Below are positions 23,103-34,997 of a stretch of DNA of 64,000 nucleotides, piece by piece. The stretch covers positions 80,967,910 through 81,031,909 of the forward strand of contig CM061237.1 in NCBI GenBank assembly GCA_030848705.1. The letters run 5' to 3'. A model generated the notes under the pieces. It made no database searches, had not been told where the DNA came from, and saw only the letters and a list, made by a program, of their open reading frames with translations. The DNA is from Heracleum sosnowskyi (taxonomy: Eukaryota > Streptophyta > Magnoliopsida > Apiales > Apiaceae). Within the stretch, counting starts at the first letter, position 1. Each line of letters starts with the position of its first letter. The position numbers were made by a program, and so were the translations under genes.

Positions 23103-25484
23103 ATGAGTGCTCCAAAGACAACTGCTGGTATAAAGGTTCCCCCCTTCACTAGAGATGATTTCGGTTTGTGGAAAATGAAGATGATGTTATTTATCAAGGC
23201 ATCTAATCCGTTGTATATTGGCATATTAGAGAATGGACCGTTTGTACCAATGAAACCAGTTAGTGAATCATCATCTCTTGATTGTACCAGAATTCCTCAA
23301 TGCTCAACCCCAAAGGAATTATCTGAGTACACAGATACATATAAAGAACTGATTCGATTGGATACAGGTTTGATTCTGATATTGACAGACTCCGCAGACT
23401 ATCAGTTAATGAACTGTGTGAGCGGGAAACAAATATGGGATACCATAAACTTGATAATGGAAGGAACTGAAGACGTGCAGGAAAACAGATTGGACATCCT
23501 AACTTCTCAATATGAATCATTTAGGTCACTTCCTGGAGAAAGTATAACTCAGGTCTTTGAGAAGTATACTAAGCTGTTGAATGAATTGACTATGAAAGGG
23601 AAAACCTATCCTCTGAGAGAGACAAACAGGAAGTTCATGATGACACTGCCCTATCATGTAGAACACAAGTCCTCATCCATAAGGGAAAGAATTGACTTTA
23701 CTAAGATGCCATTGGAGATGATTTATGGCAAGCTTAAGACTTATGAGATGGAGCAAGAACAAAGAGCGATAATCTACGGACCAGGGACAATGGATAACAA
23801 GAATTCTGCACTCGCAAGATCAGCTGCACTTGTAGTGGATGAACCAACAACTTCTGATATTCAGGTTCAAACCCCTAGAGCTGGAAAGGAGGTGATTATA
23901 GAAGCGGAAATGGATTCTGTAAATCTGGGTGTTGATGAAAGTGATTACTACACCCTAGAAGAGCTTGAGCAAATGGAAGACAAAACCATGGCGTACATAG
24001 CTGCAAAGTTTAGCCACATTCGCTTCAAGAGAAACCCTAAGTACAAGTTCAAGGGCTCAACCAACAGATTTCAGAAGAGCAAGTATTCACCAGACACTGG
24101 CTTTAAGGGAGGCTACAAGACTGGCATGATTGATAGAAGCAAATCAAGATGCTACAACTGCAATGAGTTAGGGCATTTCGCCACTGAATGCTGAAAGCCT
24201 CGTCAAGCAAGAGACAAGAAAGATGTCTATGACAAGAAAGATTCTTATGAGGACTTGAAGAAAGAAAATGCCAAGTTGAAACAGCAACTGGAAGCCTTAT
24301 CTGGAAAGCAGAAATGAAAAGCTTATATTGCAGAGGGTAAAAGTTGGGATGATACTGATTTGGATGAAGAGGAAGAGTATGTAAATCTTGCCCTAATGGC
24401 TGACTCTTCAGAGGAATCACCACAATCATCTCAGGTACCTATCTTAACTACTATTGTCATGTCTAATTCTGAGTACAAGAAAACTGTTTAAGATCTTAGT
24501 GTAGAATTGTTTAATGTACACACAAGCATGCTAGCATCAGAAATTGAAAATGCTAAACTAGTTCTTAAGATTAAAAATCTAGAATCTTAGAATGAAGAAA
24601 TAATGCTTGTAGCTGTCACATTAGAAGATCTTAGATAGAGGAATGAGTACTTAGAAAACAAGGTCAAGTGTAATGATGAGATAGAGACTATCCTCAGGAA
24701 GCAGATTTCAGACCTAAATTTGAAACTGAATGCATATAAGAACTCCGCCCTAATTGCTAAGGAAATAATTGATACTCAGACCTTGGGGAATAAAACTACC
24801 ATAGGATTTGATTACAACAAAAGAACTGGAAAGAAGATAGTGGAATTTCATGTGACATCTTCAGCTGTCAAGAAGGATACTCCACATATTCTTAAGGATG
24901 TAGATTGTCCAGTTTTTATTAAGCCTATTTCAGCACCTTTTAATGAGGATGATCTAGTCATAAGACAAGAATTGCTTGAGGATGATTTATTGAAGGAAGT
25001 AGAGATAAAGACTAAGTTGCCTAGGAAGTCAGTAAAAACTGAATTACCTACAACTGATTTAGGCAATAAAGTTAGCAAGGCTAAAAAGAACATGAATGGG
25101 AAAGATAGTCCTAATCAGAATATTGTTTCATCTTCTCCCATTGCATCTAGGAAGTTGTGCACTAATTGTAATTCTACTGGACACCTTACACATGCATGTA
25201 AAAAGGTTAAAGTAGAAACTGCTGTTACTTCTGAAATGCATAACATGTCTGACATGCCTGATCTTCATGAACCATGTGGAAAGAAAGAGTGTCTACTATG
25301 TACATACAATATCATGCATGCTTATTTTAAGTTGATGAATGCATCTAGTAGCACTAGTACTGTAAATGATAAATCCACAGACAGCATGAAAGTCAAACAA
25401 GTTAAGACTGACTTGAATGTTACTCCTCTTAAAGTATCTAAACCTTCAGGACCCAAACAAGTTTGGATACCAAAGTCCGCTTAA
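23103..25484 (+). pseudogene. gag: gag of element A, many stops
   Basis: The start ATG at 23103 (MSAPKTTAGIKVPP) is the position used in B. The UBN2-like gag domain is intact to the first zinc knuckle (CYNCNELGHFATEC), after which TGG has become TGA (24192-24194). Further in-frame stops follow (for example near 24315, 24488, 24587 and 24635) before the open C-terminal segment 24720-25484, which holds a second knuckle (CTNCNSTGHLTHAC) and ends VWIPKSA-TAA. Relative to B there is an in-frame 12-base deletion near 23398. The frame of pol is offset from this gag. Confidence 0.85.
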
Positions 25485-25495
25485 TCAATCTGTGA

Positions 25496-26168
25496 TTGCA
25501 TAGTAAGGTTAAAAGCTCAAAGGTCGTGTGGATTCTGGATAGTGGCTGTTCTAGACACATGATATGTGAAGAGTCCCTGCTTATAGAGGTGGTTAAGAAG
25601 ACCGACCTGATTGTAACCTTTGGAGATGACAACAAAGGATTCACTACGGGATATGGTAATCTAAGAATTGGGAATGTCATCATTGAAAACATCTCTCTTG
25701 TTGAAGGATTGAAGCACAATCTTCTAAGTATCAGTCAATTCTGTGATAAAGGATATAATGTAGATTTCAGAAAGGACAAGTGCTTGATCACAAACATGAA
25801 GGATGAGAAGCTTTCTTTACTGGGAGTGAGAAAAGGAAATTTGTTTATAGTTGACTTGAGTTCTACCAGTGAAGGAGAAGTTACATGTTTCTACAGTAAG
25901 GCATCTTCAGAACAAAGTTGGCTATGGCATAAGAAGCTCTCACACTTGAACTTCAAAAATATGAACTCTTTGGTAAATAGAGAGTTAGTGAGAGGGTTTC
26001 CCCTGATGGAATTTTATCAGGAGGGACTATGTGAAGCATGTGAAAAAGGGAAGTCTAAGAAGGCATCACACAGAAGCAGAGAAATGACAAGCATTGCTGA
26101 ACCTCTTCAGCTGATTCATATGGATTTATTTGGTCCAGTCAATGTTATGTCACTTTCAAGAAAAAGAT
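25496..26168 (+). pseudogene. pol: pol of element A, PR and N-terminal IN fragment
   Basis: Protease (ILDSGCSRHM) and GAG-pre-integrase (WHKKLSHLNF ... CEACEKGK), then the first integrase motif (HMDLFGPV). Homology stops at RKRYS (26168), where an unrelated sequence continues in the same frame. The catalytic D2 and E of integrase and the start of RT are missing from the window copy. Confidence 0.85.
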
Positions 26169-26453
26169 ATTCGGTCTGTAGAAAGAACACTAGTATCATC
26201 CAACTCGTTCACCTGTTTGATCAAGCCATTGAAACAATTGCGATGATCTCTTCCATCTTCTTCCATCTCGAACCCGAACAAATTGATCCACGGTGCAAGT
26301 CAACCGTCATACCACACGTAACTTTGTCTCCTCCCACGTTAGTAGGCTTCTTGTCAGCGAATCCTTCATTGTGCTCCGCCATATCAATTGAATCTTGAAC
26401 TTTCCCTCCAAACTTATCCATCTCGAATCACAAACCTTGGCTCTGATACCACT
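26169..26453 (-). pseudogene. Element G leader and gag-like fragment
   Basis: Internal sequence of a minus-strand LTR element. The primer site TGGTATCAGAGCC reads leftwards from about 26452. It is followed by a short open stretch (26221-26421, starting MDKFGGKVQDSIDM) of unrecognised but gag-like position. Only about 285 bp of the interior remain; the rest, with the 3' LTR, was lost together with part of element A. Confidence 0.6.
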
Positions 26454-26633
26454 TGTTAGGTTGAGGGACTACACACCAATTCGATATTCACAACACACCA
26501 ATGCAGAGCAGACACACAACCAATTGATAAGTTGACAGGTAACACACACAAAACATATATGACGTGGAAACACCCACGTCCCAACTTGTATTATTAATCA
26601 AAACAGTTATCAATAATACAATCTAAACAATAT
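26454..26633 (-). repeat. LTR of element G, 3' part
   Basis: On the minus strand the LTR ends ...CCTCAACCTAACA at 26454, next to the primer site. It is interrupted at 26633/26634 by element B and continues at 40081. The pieces total about 570 bp. Confidence 0.75.
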
Positions 26634-27741
26634 TGTAAAGCATAATGTAACATAAGATGTAAAAGAGATAACTACAACTCAACAAAGGACAAGACAAACA
26701 ATAATATTAACAGAAGCACAGGAATCCAGAATCAAAGAAGAAAAGGTAAACTCAAAAAATCAAAATACAGTATGTATTCTTGAAGTCCGTAAACAGGTCA
26801 CGGAAAGAAGTTCATGAAAATGTTCAAGCCTCAGTGACAACAAAAGAAACAAGACCTTCAAGATGACAGAAGTATGTGAATGATTTAGGGTTAAGTACCA
26901 CAGGATTCCAGTGATTTATTTGAAGCAACCAGGACGACAAAGGACTTATCAGCAACATTGAATTCAAGACATAGAAGAAGAATTGATCAAGTGTTATTCA
27001 TCTGTGAACCAGACTACTTGCACTAGTTGACGGCACTTAAAAGATCAAGTTGTTTTATCGTCTCAGAAGAAATTGATACAATCTAAAACTGAAACACCCT
27101 GAAGCTCAGAAGCTTTTCTAAAATATCAAGTACAAAAAAAGATTTCGATGGTTTTTCTATTTAGAAAACCATCGAATGAGTTTATAGAAAACAATTAGAA
27201 TTCTATTTTAAAAGAATTTGACTTTCGATAGTTTTTATTAAAAACTATCGAATGGTAAATTCCTTTTAAAGATTCGATAGTTTTCAATTTGGAAAAGCAG
27301 GTGGTGAAGTGACTTTGTTGTCAGGTTGATGAAGATCCAACGGCCAAGGTTAATTCTATTAAATTGGTTCGATGGTTTTTCAAAAACTAAGTCTACAATT
27401 ACTAACAGAGGAAGAGTGTCTTCTTCAGTCGAGGTTCTTCACAGTAGCAATTACTAAGAGAGAGTTTGAGCCAGAGAGATTACTGAAGAAATTAATATTG
27501 CTCTGATTTCTATCATTGTATTGATTGTGATTAACCTAGAGCTCATTGAATCTAATCTACGGATTATAAATTGTATCACCCCTCGAGGATTATATTTATA
27601 AAAAGATATATTCCCCGAATCTTGGTTTGGTTTGGTATGTTTGATTTTGTTATAGAACTGAATGAATTATCCACGAACGAAATTGAATTATTTGTGAGTA
27701 TCGTATTCAACCCCCCCTTCTACGATACTTTGGACCTAACA
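26634..27741 (+). repeat. 5' LTR of element B
   Basis: Starts TGTAAAGCATAATGTAAC and ends TTTGGACCTAACA, 1108 bp. It carries several inverted pairs of TTCGATRGTTTTT with AAAACYATCGAA (27140-27265). A TATA-like stretch (TATATTTATAAAAAG) lies at 27591-27605. Confidence 0.93.
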
Positions 27742-27743
27742 AT

Positions 27744-27755
27744 TGGTATCAGAGC
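27744..27755 (+). other. Primer-binding site of element B
   Basis: TGGTATCAGAGC, two bases after the 5' LTR; complementary to initiator tRNA-Met. Confidence 0.9.
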
Positions 27756-27901
27756 TACTTGATTGACGTACAAATCAGATCCGGTGAATGAGACCAAAAT
27801 CAAACGTAGAGTGAAAATTCGAAGCAAATTTTTTAACTTTCAAAAATTTTCATTTAATTGGAATTTCTTGAATTTTAAACAATTTGAAATTTTCAGAAAC
27901 C

Positions 27902-30295
27902 ATGAGTGCTCCGAAGACAACCGTTGGTATTAAAGTTCCCCCATTTACTAGAGATGATTTCGGTTTGTGGAAGATGAAGATGCTAATATTTATCAAGGCA
28001 TCTAATCTGTTGTATATTGGCATATTAGAGAACGGACCGTTTGTACCAATGAAACCAGTTAGTGAATCTACAACTCCTGATGGTAGCAGGATTCCTCAAG
28101 GCACCCAACCTGAGGATATTACTGAGTATACAGATTCTGACAAAGAACTGATTCGATTGGACACAGGTTTGATGTTGATATTAGCAAACTCCGCAGACAA
28201 AGAAATGAGCTATCAGTTGATGAACTGTACAAGCAGGAAACATATGTGGGATACCATTAACTTGATAATGGAAGGAACTGAAGATGTGCAGGAAAACAGA
28301 TTGGACATCCTGACTTCTCAGTACGAAGCTTTTAGGTCTCTTCCAGGAGAAAGTATAACTCAGGTCTTTGAGAAATATACTAAGCTTCTAAATGAATTGG
28401 CAATGAAAGGGAAGACCTATCCACTGAGAGAAACCAACAGGAAGTTCATGATGACGCTGCCCCATCATGTAGAACACAAGTCCTCATCCATAAGGGAAAG
28501 AATTGACTTCACAAAGATGTCATTAGAGATGATCTATGTCAAGTTGAAGACTTATGAGATGGAGCAAGATCAACGAGTGATAATCTACGGACCAGGGACA
28601 GTGGATAACAAGCACAATGCACTGGTGAGATCAGCAGCACTTGTAGTGGATGAACCAACAACTTCTGATATTCAGGTTCAAACCCCTAGAGCTGGGAATG
28701 AGGTGATCATAGAAGCTGAGATGGATTCTGTGAATCTGGGTGTTGATGAAAGTGATTACTACACCCTAGAAGAGCTTGAGCAAATGGAAGACAAAACCAT
28801 GGCGTACTTAGCTGCAAAGTTTAGTCATATTCGTTTCAAGAGAAACCCTAAGTACAAGTTCAAGGGCTCAACCAACAGATTCCAGAAGAGCAAGTATGCA
28901 CCTAGTACAGGCTTTAAGGGAGGCTACAAGACTGGTATGATTGATAGAAGCAAATCAAGATGCTACAACTGCAATGAGTTAGGGCATTTCGCCACTGAAT
29001 GCTGGAAGCCTCGTCAAGCAAGAGACAAGAAAGATGTCTATGAGAAGAAGGATTCTTATGATGAGTTGAAGAAAGAGAATGCCAAGATTAAACAGCAATT
29101 GGAGGCATTCTCTGGAAAGCAGAAAGGGAAAACTTATATAGCAGAGGGAAAGCACTAGGATGATACTGATTCGGATGAAGAGGAAGAGTATGTAAATGTT
29201 GCCCTAATGGCTGACTCTTCAGAGGAATCACCACAATCATCTCAGGTACCTATCTTAACTACAATTGATATGTCTAACTCTGAGTACAAGAAAACTGTGC
29301 AAGATCTAAGTGTAGAATTGTTTAATGTACACACAAGCATGCTAGCATCCGAAATGGAAAATGCTAAAGTAGTTCTTAAGATTAAAAATCTAGAATCTAA
29401 AAATGAAGAACTAGAGCTTGTAGCTGTCACATTAGAAGATCTTAAGCAAAAGAATGCGTACTTAGAGAACAAGGTCAAGTGTAATGATGAGATAAAGACT
29501 ATCCTCAGGAAGCAGATTTCAGAGTTAGATTTGAAACTGAATGCTTTTAAGAATTCCGCCCTAATTGCTAAGGAGATCATTGATACTCAGGCCATAGGGA
29601 ATAAAACTGCAATAGGATTTGACTATAACAAGAAAGCTGGTAAGAAGATACTGGAATTCCATGTGACACCTTCAGTTGTCAAAAGGAATACTCCACATGT
29701 TCTTAAGAATGTTGATTGTCCAGTTTTTGTTAAGCCTTTTCCACCACTCTTTCATGAGGATGATCTTTTCATAAGAAAAGAATTGCTTGAGGAGGATTTA
29801 TTGAAGGAAGTAGAGGTAAAGACTAAGTTGCCTAGGAATTCAGTAAAAACTGTTATACCTAAAACTGAAGTAGGTGACTTAGTTAGTAATGCTAAAAAGA
29901 ACAGGAATAGGAAGAAGAAGATTGTTAATCAGGAAATGGTTCCATATTCTCCCATTGCATCTAGGAAGTTGTGCACTATTTGTAATTCTGCTGGACACCT
30001 TACACATGCATTTAAAAAGGTTAAAGTAGAAACTGCTAATACTTCTGAAATGCATAACATGTCTGACATGCCTGATCTTCATGAACCCTGTGGAAAGAAA
30101 GAGTGTTTGCTATGTAAGTACAACATCATGCATGCTTATTTTAAGTTGATGAATGATAGTAGCAAAAGCACTGTTAATGTTAAATCCACAGATACTATGA
30201 ATATCAAACAGGGTAAGACTAAATTGAATGTTACTCCTGTTAAAGTATCTAAACCTTCAGGACCCAAACAATTTTAGGTACCAAAGTCTGCTTAA
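27902..30295 (+). pseudogene. gag: gag of element B, two nonsense mutations
   Basis: I start at the ATG at 27902 (MSAPKTTVGIKVPP). A UBN2-like gag domain is followed by the zinc knuckle CYNCNELGHFATEC (near 28965). In-frame TAG codons interrupt the frame at 29156-29158 and 30275-30277; at both places element A, or the family pattern, has TGG. Otherwise the frame runs to its natural TAA at 30293-30295. The C-terminal part has coiled-coil sequence and a second knuckle that has lost its last Cys (CTICNSAGHLTHAF). The pol frame begins 12 bases later, in another frame. Confidence 0.88.
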
Positions 30296-30306
30296 TCAAT
30301 CTGTGA

Positions 30307-33300
30307 TTGCAGGGTAAGGTTAAAAGCTCAAAGGTTGTGTGGATTCTGGATAGTGGCTGTTCTAGACACATGACAGGTGAAGAGTCTCTGTTTACAGAGG
30401 TGGTTAAGAAGACCGGTCCGATTGTAACCTTTGGAGATGACATCAAAGGATTCACTACGGGATATGGTAAATTGAAAGCTGAAAATGTCATCATTGAAAA
30501 CATCTCTCTTGTTGAAGGATTGAAGCACAATCTTCTAAGTATCAGTCAGTTCTGTGATAAAGGCTACAATGTAGATTTCAGAAAGGACAAGTGCTTGATC
30601 ATCAACAGGAAGGATGAGAAGCTTACTCTACTGGGAGTGAGAAAAGGAAATTTGTTTATAGCTGACTTAAGTTCTACCAGTGAAGGAGAAGTTACATGTT
30701 TCTATGGAAATGCATCTTCAGAACAAAGTTGGCTATGGCACAAGAAGCTCTCACACTTGAACTTCAAAACTATAAACTCTTTGGTAAAGAGAGAGTTAGT
30801 GAGAGGTTTGCCCATGATGGAATTCAATCAGGAGGGACTATGTGAAGCATGTGAAAAAGGGAAGTCGAAGAAAGCATCACATAGAAGCAAAGGAATGACA
30901 AACATTGCTGAGCCATTACAGCTGATTCATATGGATTTATTTGGTCCAGTCAATTTTATGTCACTTTCAAGAAAAAGATATGCATTGGTGATGGTGGATG
31001 ACAACTCCAAGTACACGTGGGTGTTGTTCATACAATCAAAGGATGAAGCAACACAAATAATCATTGATCACATCAAGAAGATAGAAGTGGAAGCTAAGCT
31101 ACCTGTGCGGACAATCAGATCAGACAATGGAACTGAATTCAAGAATGCAGTTCTTAATGATTTCGGCTCAGAGAAAGGAATATCAAGACAGTTTTCAGCA
31201 CCAAGAACTCCTCAATAGAATGGAGTAGTGGAAAGGAAGAACATGACCTTGGTTGAAGCAGCAAGGACCATGTTAAGTGAATCAAAACTTCCCACTTACT
31301 TTTGGGCTGAAGCAGTGAATACAGCTTGCTACACTCATAATCGTACCCTGATCAACAAAGATCATGAAAAGACTCCGTATGAGTTAATGGCCAACAAGAA
31401 ACCAACACTGAAGTACTTTCATGTGTTTGGTGCAAAGTGCTTTGTACTTAAAGATGGAGAACACCTTGGCAAGTTTGATGCCAAAGCAGATGAAGGCATT
31501 TTTCTGGGCTATTCTTTGGAATCTAAGGCCTATAGGGTATATGTGATTGAAGATAAGAAGGTGTTGGAAAGCTTTAATGTAACATTTGACGACACAAAAA
31601 GACCAGGCCTGCAAACTGGAGAGAACTCTGAATCCTTGGTATTTGAAAATCTATCAGGAGATCTCTCTGACAATGAAGAAGAATCTGAAGTTGTTACGGT
31701 TATTAATAATAATCATGATGATAATGATTCTGGACCAAGTGGTGATAGTGGTGGACATACTCAAACTACTACTGGATCCACTAGTCAATCAACAGGGTCA
31801 ACAGATCATACCGTCAACAACTCAGGGGGAGCATGAGAAGGATCAACTAGTCACACTCCACAACATCTAGAACAAGGAGAATAATCAAGATCGTATCTGC
31901 CAAGACAACGGGTATGGAATAGAGATCATCCCTTTCACTTGATCATTGGTGATCCGGACACAGGAGTGAGAACTAGGAGAACATCACAAAATGAATGTCA
32001 CTATTCTGGGTTTCTTTCAGAAACAGAACCTAAGAAAGTTGAAGATGCTGTAGATGATCCAGATTGGGTGATTGCTATGCAAGAGGAACTCAATCAGTTT
32101 GAAAGGCAGAAAGTTTGGAAGCTGGTACCCAGGCCTAAGGGAAAATCTGTTTTTGGAACAAGATGGGTATTCAGAAATAAGTTGGACGAAGATGGCATTG
32201 TAACGAGAAACAAAGCCAGACTGGTTGCTAAAGGTTACTCTTAAGAAGAGGGTATAGATTATGATGAAACCTATGCACCAGTAGCAAGACTTGAGGCCAT
32301 CAGAATGTTTCTGGCATTCGCAGCACATTCCAATTACAAGGTATATCAGATGGATGTGAAGAGTGCTTTTCTGAACGGGGAGTTAGAAGAAGAAGTGTAT
32401 GTGGAACAACCTCCAGGTTTTGAGGATTCAAAACTGGCAGACTTTGTGTACTTTCTATTCAAAGCTCTCTATGGACTCAAACAAGCTCCAAGGACATGGT
32501 ATGACACTCTCTCTGAATTTTTACTTGAAAATGATTTTACAAGAGGTGTTGTAGACAAGACTCTCTTTTACAAAAAGCACAAAAATGATTTGATATTGGT
32601 GCAATTATATGTTGATGACATAATATTTGGTTCTACTAATGATGATCTATGCAAGAGATTTGCTAAGTTAATGCAGAGTCGTTATGAAATGAGCATGATG
32701 GGTGAATTGTCATTCTTTCTTGGACTGCAAGTATACCAAAGACAAGATGGTATATTCATTTGTCAGTCCAAGTACATCAAAGATCTTCTTAGGAAGTATC
32801 AAATGGAAGACTCATCTACAACAAAGACTCCTATGCCAACTGCCACTAAGCTTGATAAGGATGAAACTGGTAAGAAGGTTGACATCACAGGCTACAGAGG
32901 TATGATAGGCTCATTACTTTATCTCACTTCAAGTACACCAGATATAATGTTTGCAACATGCTTGTGTGCCAGGTTTCAGTCTGATCCTAAAGAATCTCAT
33001 CTAATAGCTGTTAAGCGAATATTTAGATATCTTAAGGGGACTCCAAATCTTGGAATTTGGTACCCTAAAGATACAGGATTTGATCTTATTGGATACATAG
33101 ACTCTGATTTTGCAGGTTGTAAAATTGATCGGAAGAGTACTTCAGGAAGCTGTCAGTTTCTTGGAAGAAGGTTAGTCTCCTGGTATAGCAAGAAGCAGCA
33201 TTCAGTGTCCACATCAACAGCTGAGGCTGAATACATTGCTGCTGGTAGCTGCTGTGCTCAGATCTTGTGGATGAGAAACCAACTCCGTGACTATGGGCTT

Positions 33301-33555
33301 TTGTTGACAAAGATTCCAATATTTTGTGACAACACAAGTGCCATAGCAATCTCTAACAACCCAGTGCAACACTCGAGGACGAAGCACATCGACATCAGGT
33401 ATCATTTTATCCGAGAGCATGTCATGATTGGAACTGTGGAGTTACATTTTGTACCCACAGAGGAACAAATTGCAGACATCTTTACTAAACCGCTTGATGA
33501 ATCCACTTTTTCAAAGCTGGTTGGTGAACTTGGGATGTTAAATCTTTCTAATTGA
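30307..33555 (+). pseudogene. pol: pol of element B, full length with four in-frame stops
   Basis: A single frame of 1083 codons covers protease (ILDSGCSRHMTG), zinc region (WHKKLSHLNF ... CEACEKGK), integrase (MDLFGPV, RSDNGTEF, NGVVERKN), RT (YVDDI near 32611) and RNase H (to FTKPLDESTF). It is interrupted only by TAG 31216-31218, TGA 31834-31836, TAA 31882-31884 and TAA 32242-32244. The first and last replace Gln codons conserved in C and D (PQQNG, QQEG). No frameshift is needed, so the stops are point mutations. The frame differs from gag: translation or splicing must change frame at ATTGCAGGGTAAGG. Confidence 0.92.
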
Positions 33556-34997
33556 TTTTGATTAGAAGTCAGTAACTGCAGATTGTCCTAGTAAATACAC
33601 GAGTTTAAGAATTTCTATATCCTTAAGACTCGTGAATTTATTTTCTGGAGCAATTCTCGTAGTTAGGATTATTGTACTAATTTTATGTCATAATTATGGA
33701 TGATATATTTTCTGGCATTTAATTAGTTATTAATTCTAAAAATTATTTAGGTGCTAATATTTGTTCTAAATATTTAAGCATCTATTTAATTTGAATTAAT
33801 TTACTTTGTTTTTAACATTGTAGATTAATGCAGCATAATTTATTGGATTTTAATTGATTAATATCATTTAATGATATTTAGTTGATTTTATTCTAAGAAA
33901 ATTGTGAATTTTATTTTAACAACTGATTTTGGTAAATTTTAAAAGATTTATTCAAAATAAAACTTGACAGGAAATACAAAAATTTGAATTTTAGAACATG
34001 AACAGGTTTTAAAATTTGAAAAGAAGCAAAAAGTATCGAATTTAAGAAATTCGACAGTTTTTCCAAGTACAAAGAAAATTCTATCGAAATTAATTTTCGG
34101 TAGTTTTTGAAAAGGAAAAGAAAAACTATCGAAAACAATTCTCGATAATTTTTTAGGATAATTTAAAAATGCATCGAAGTGAATTTAATTAGAATATATC
34201 AAATTCTCGATGGTTTTTGAAATAAAAAGAAAATCTATCGGAGAGAATTAATTTTTCCTTTATTTTAATTCTCGATAGTTTTTCAACAATTTACACTTCG
34301 ATAGTTTTTCAAGTTTTAAAAAGAAGCAAGTTCGATAGTTTTTCAGAAAAAAACTTTTAAAATTCTGTATCTCAAAAACTTCGATAGTTTTTCAAAAACT
34401 ATCGAAGTATAGTTGACAGTTTTGCCCCTAGATGAAAACCATCGAACGTACAATAAAATCTATAAAACAGTAAAAAGACAAAAATACCCCTGATAAATCA
34501 GTAAGTATTTAAATAGCACTTAGACGTTTTCTTCTTCTCATTTTACAGATCTAAGGTGCAATACAGATACTTACATATATTTTCGAAGAAGAACTTCAAA
34601 AAACTCGATAGTTTTTCAGTTTTGACCGAGATTTAAACACAGTAAACTCATTTTTAACAGTGGTATCATTTTAAACAGTGAAATCTCTATGAATTGTGAA
34701 ATCTGTGTACTCAAGTGTGCTTGTAGTTAAACAGAATACTATCGAAAGCAACTTTTGAACCTTAAACGATTGCAATTGTTCTTGATTAGTACTCTTTGAT
34801 TGAGATCAGTTTCAATTAAAATTGCTTGTCTTGATTTAGAAAATTAGGGTTCTTAATTTGGGAGTTTTTAGTAGTTCGAATTTGATTAAGTGACAAAAAG
34901 GGTAATTTTTGTGAAAAGTTTAGTTAATTAGTAATAATTAATTAAATTTAATTGGAAAATTAGTTTTGGTTTTAAATTAATTTTCTGGAAATTTAAA
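33556..34997. other. Motif-rich non-coding spacer between pol and ORF3 (B)
   Basis: No ORF. From about 34035 to 34740 there are a dozen copies or near-copies of TTCGATAGTTTTT or its complement, on both strands. It corresponds to 40738-41632 in element A. Confidence 0.75.
34379..34407. repeat. Perfect 14-bp inverted repeat (hairpin), element B
   Basis: CTTCGATAGTTTTT, a one-base loop (c), then AAAAACTATCGAAG. The same hairpin is present in element A near 41036-41064. Confidence 0.9.

Larger units (their letters stand above)
22187..26168 (+). mobile_element. SIRE-type copia element A, 5' part
   Basis: Left half of an old SIRE element of the same family as B: truncated 5' LTR, primer site (TGGTATCAGAGC at 22946-22957), gag and the start of pol. 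Homology to pol stops inside the integrase at 26168 (RKRYS), where sequence of element G begins. The element resumes inside RT at 40473. Numerous stops show it is inactive. Confidence 0.88.

Noticed and set aside
27571..27762. ORF in the LTR of B (also at 39961)
   Set aside because: Lies across the LTR end and primer site; repeated only because the LTR is repeated.
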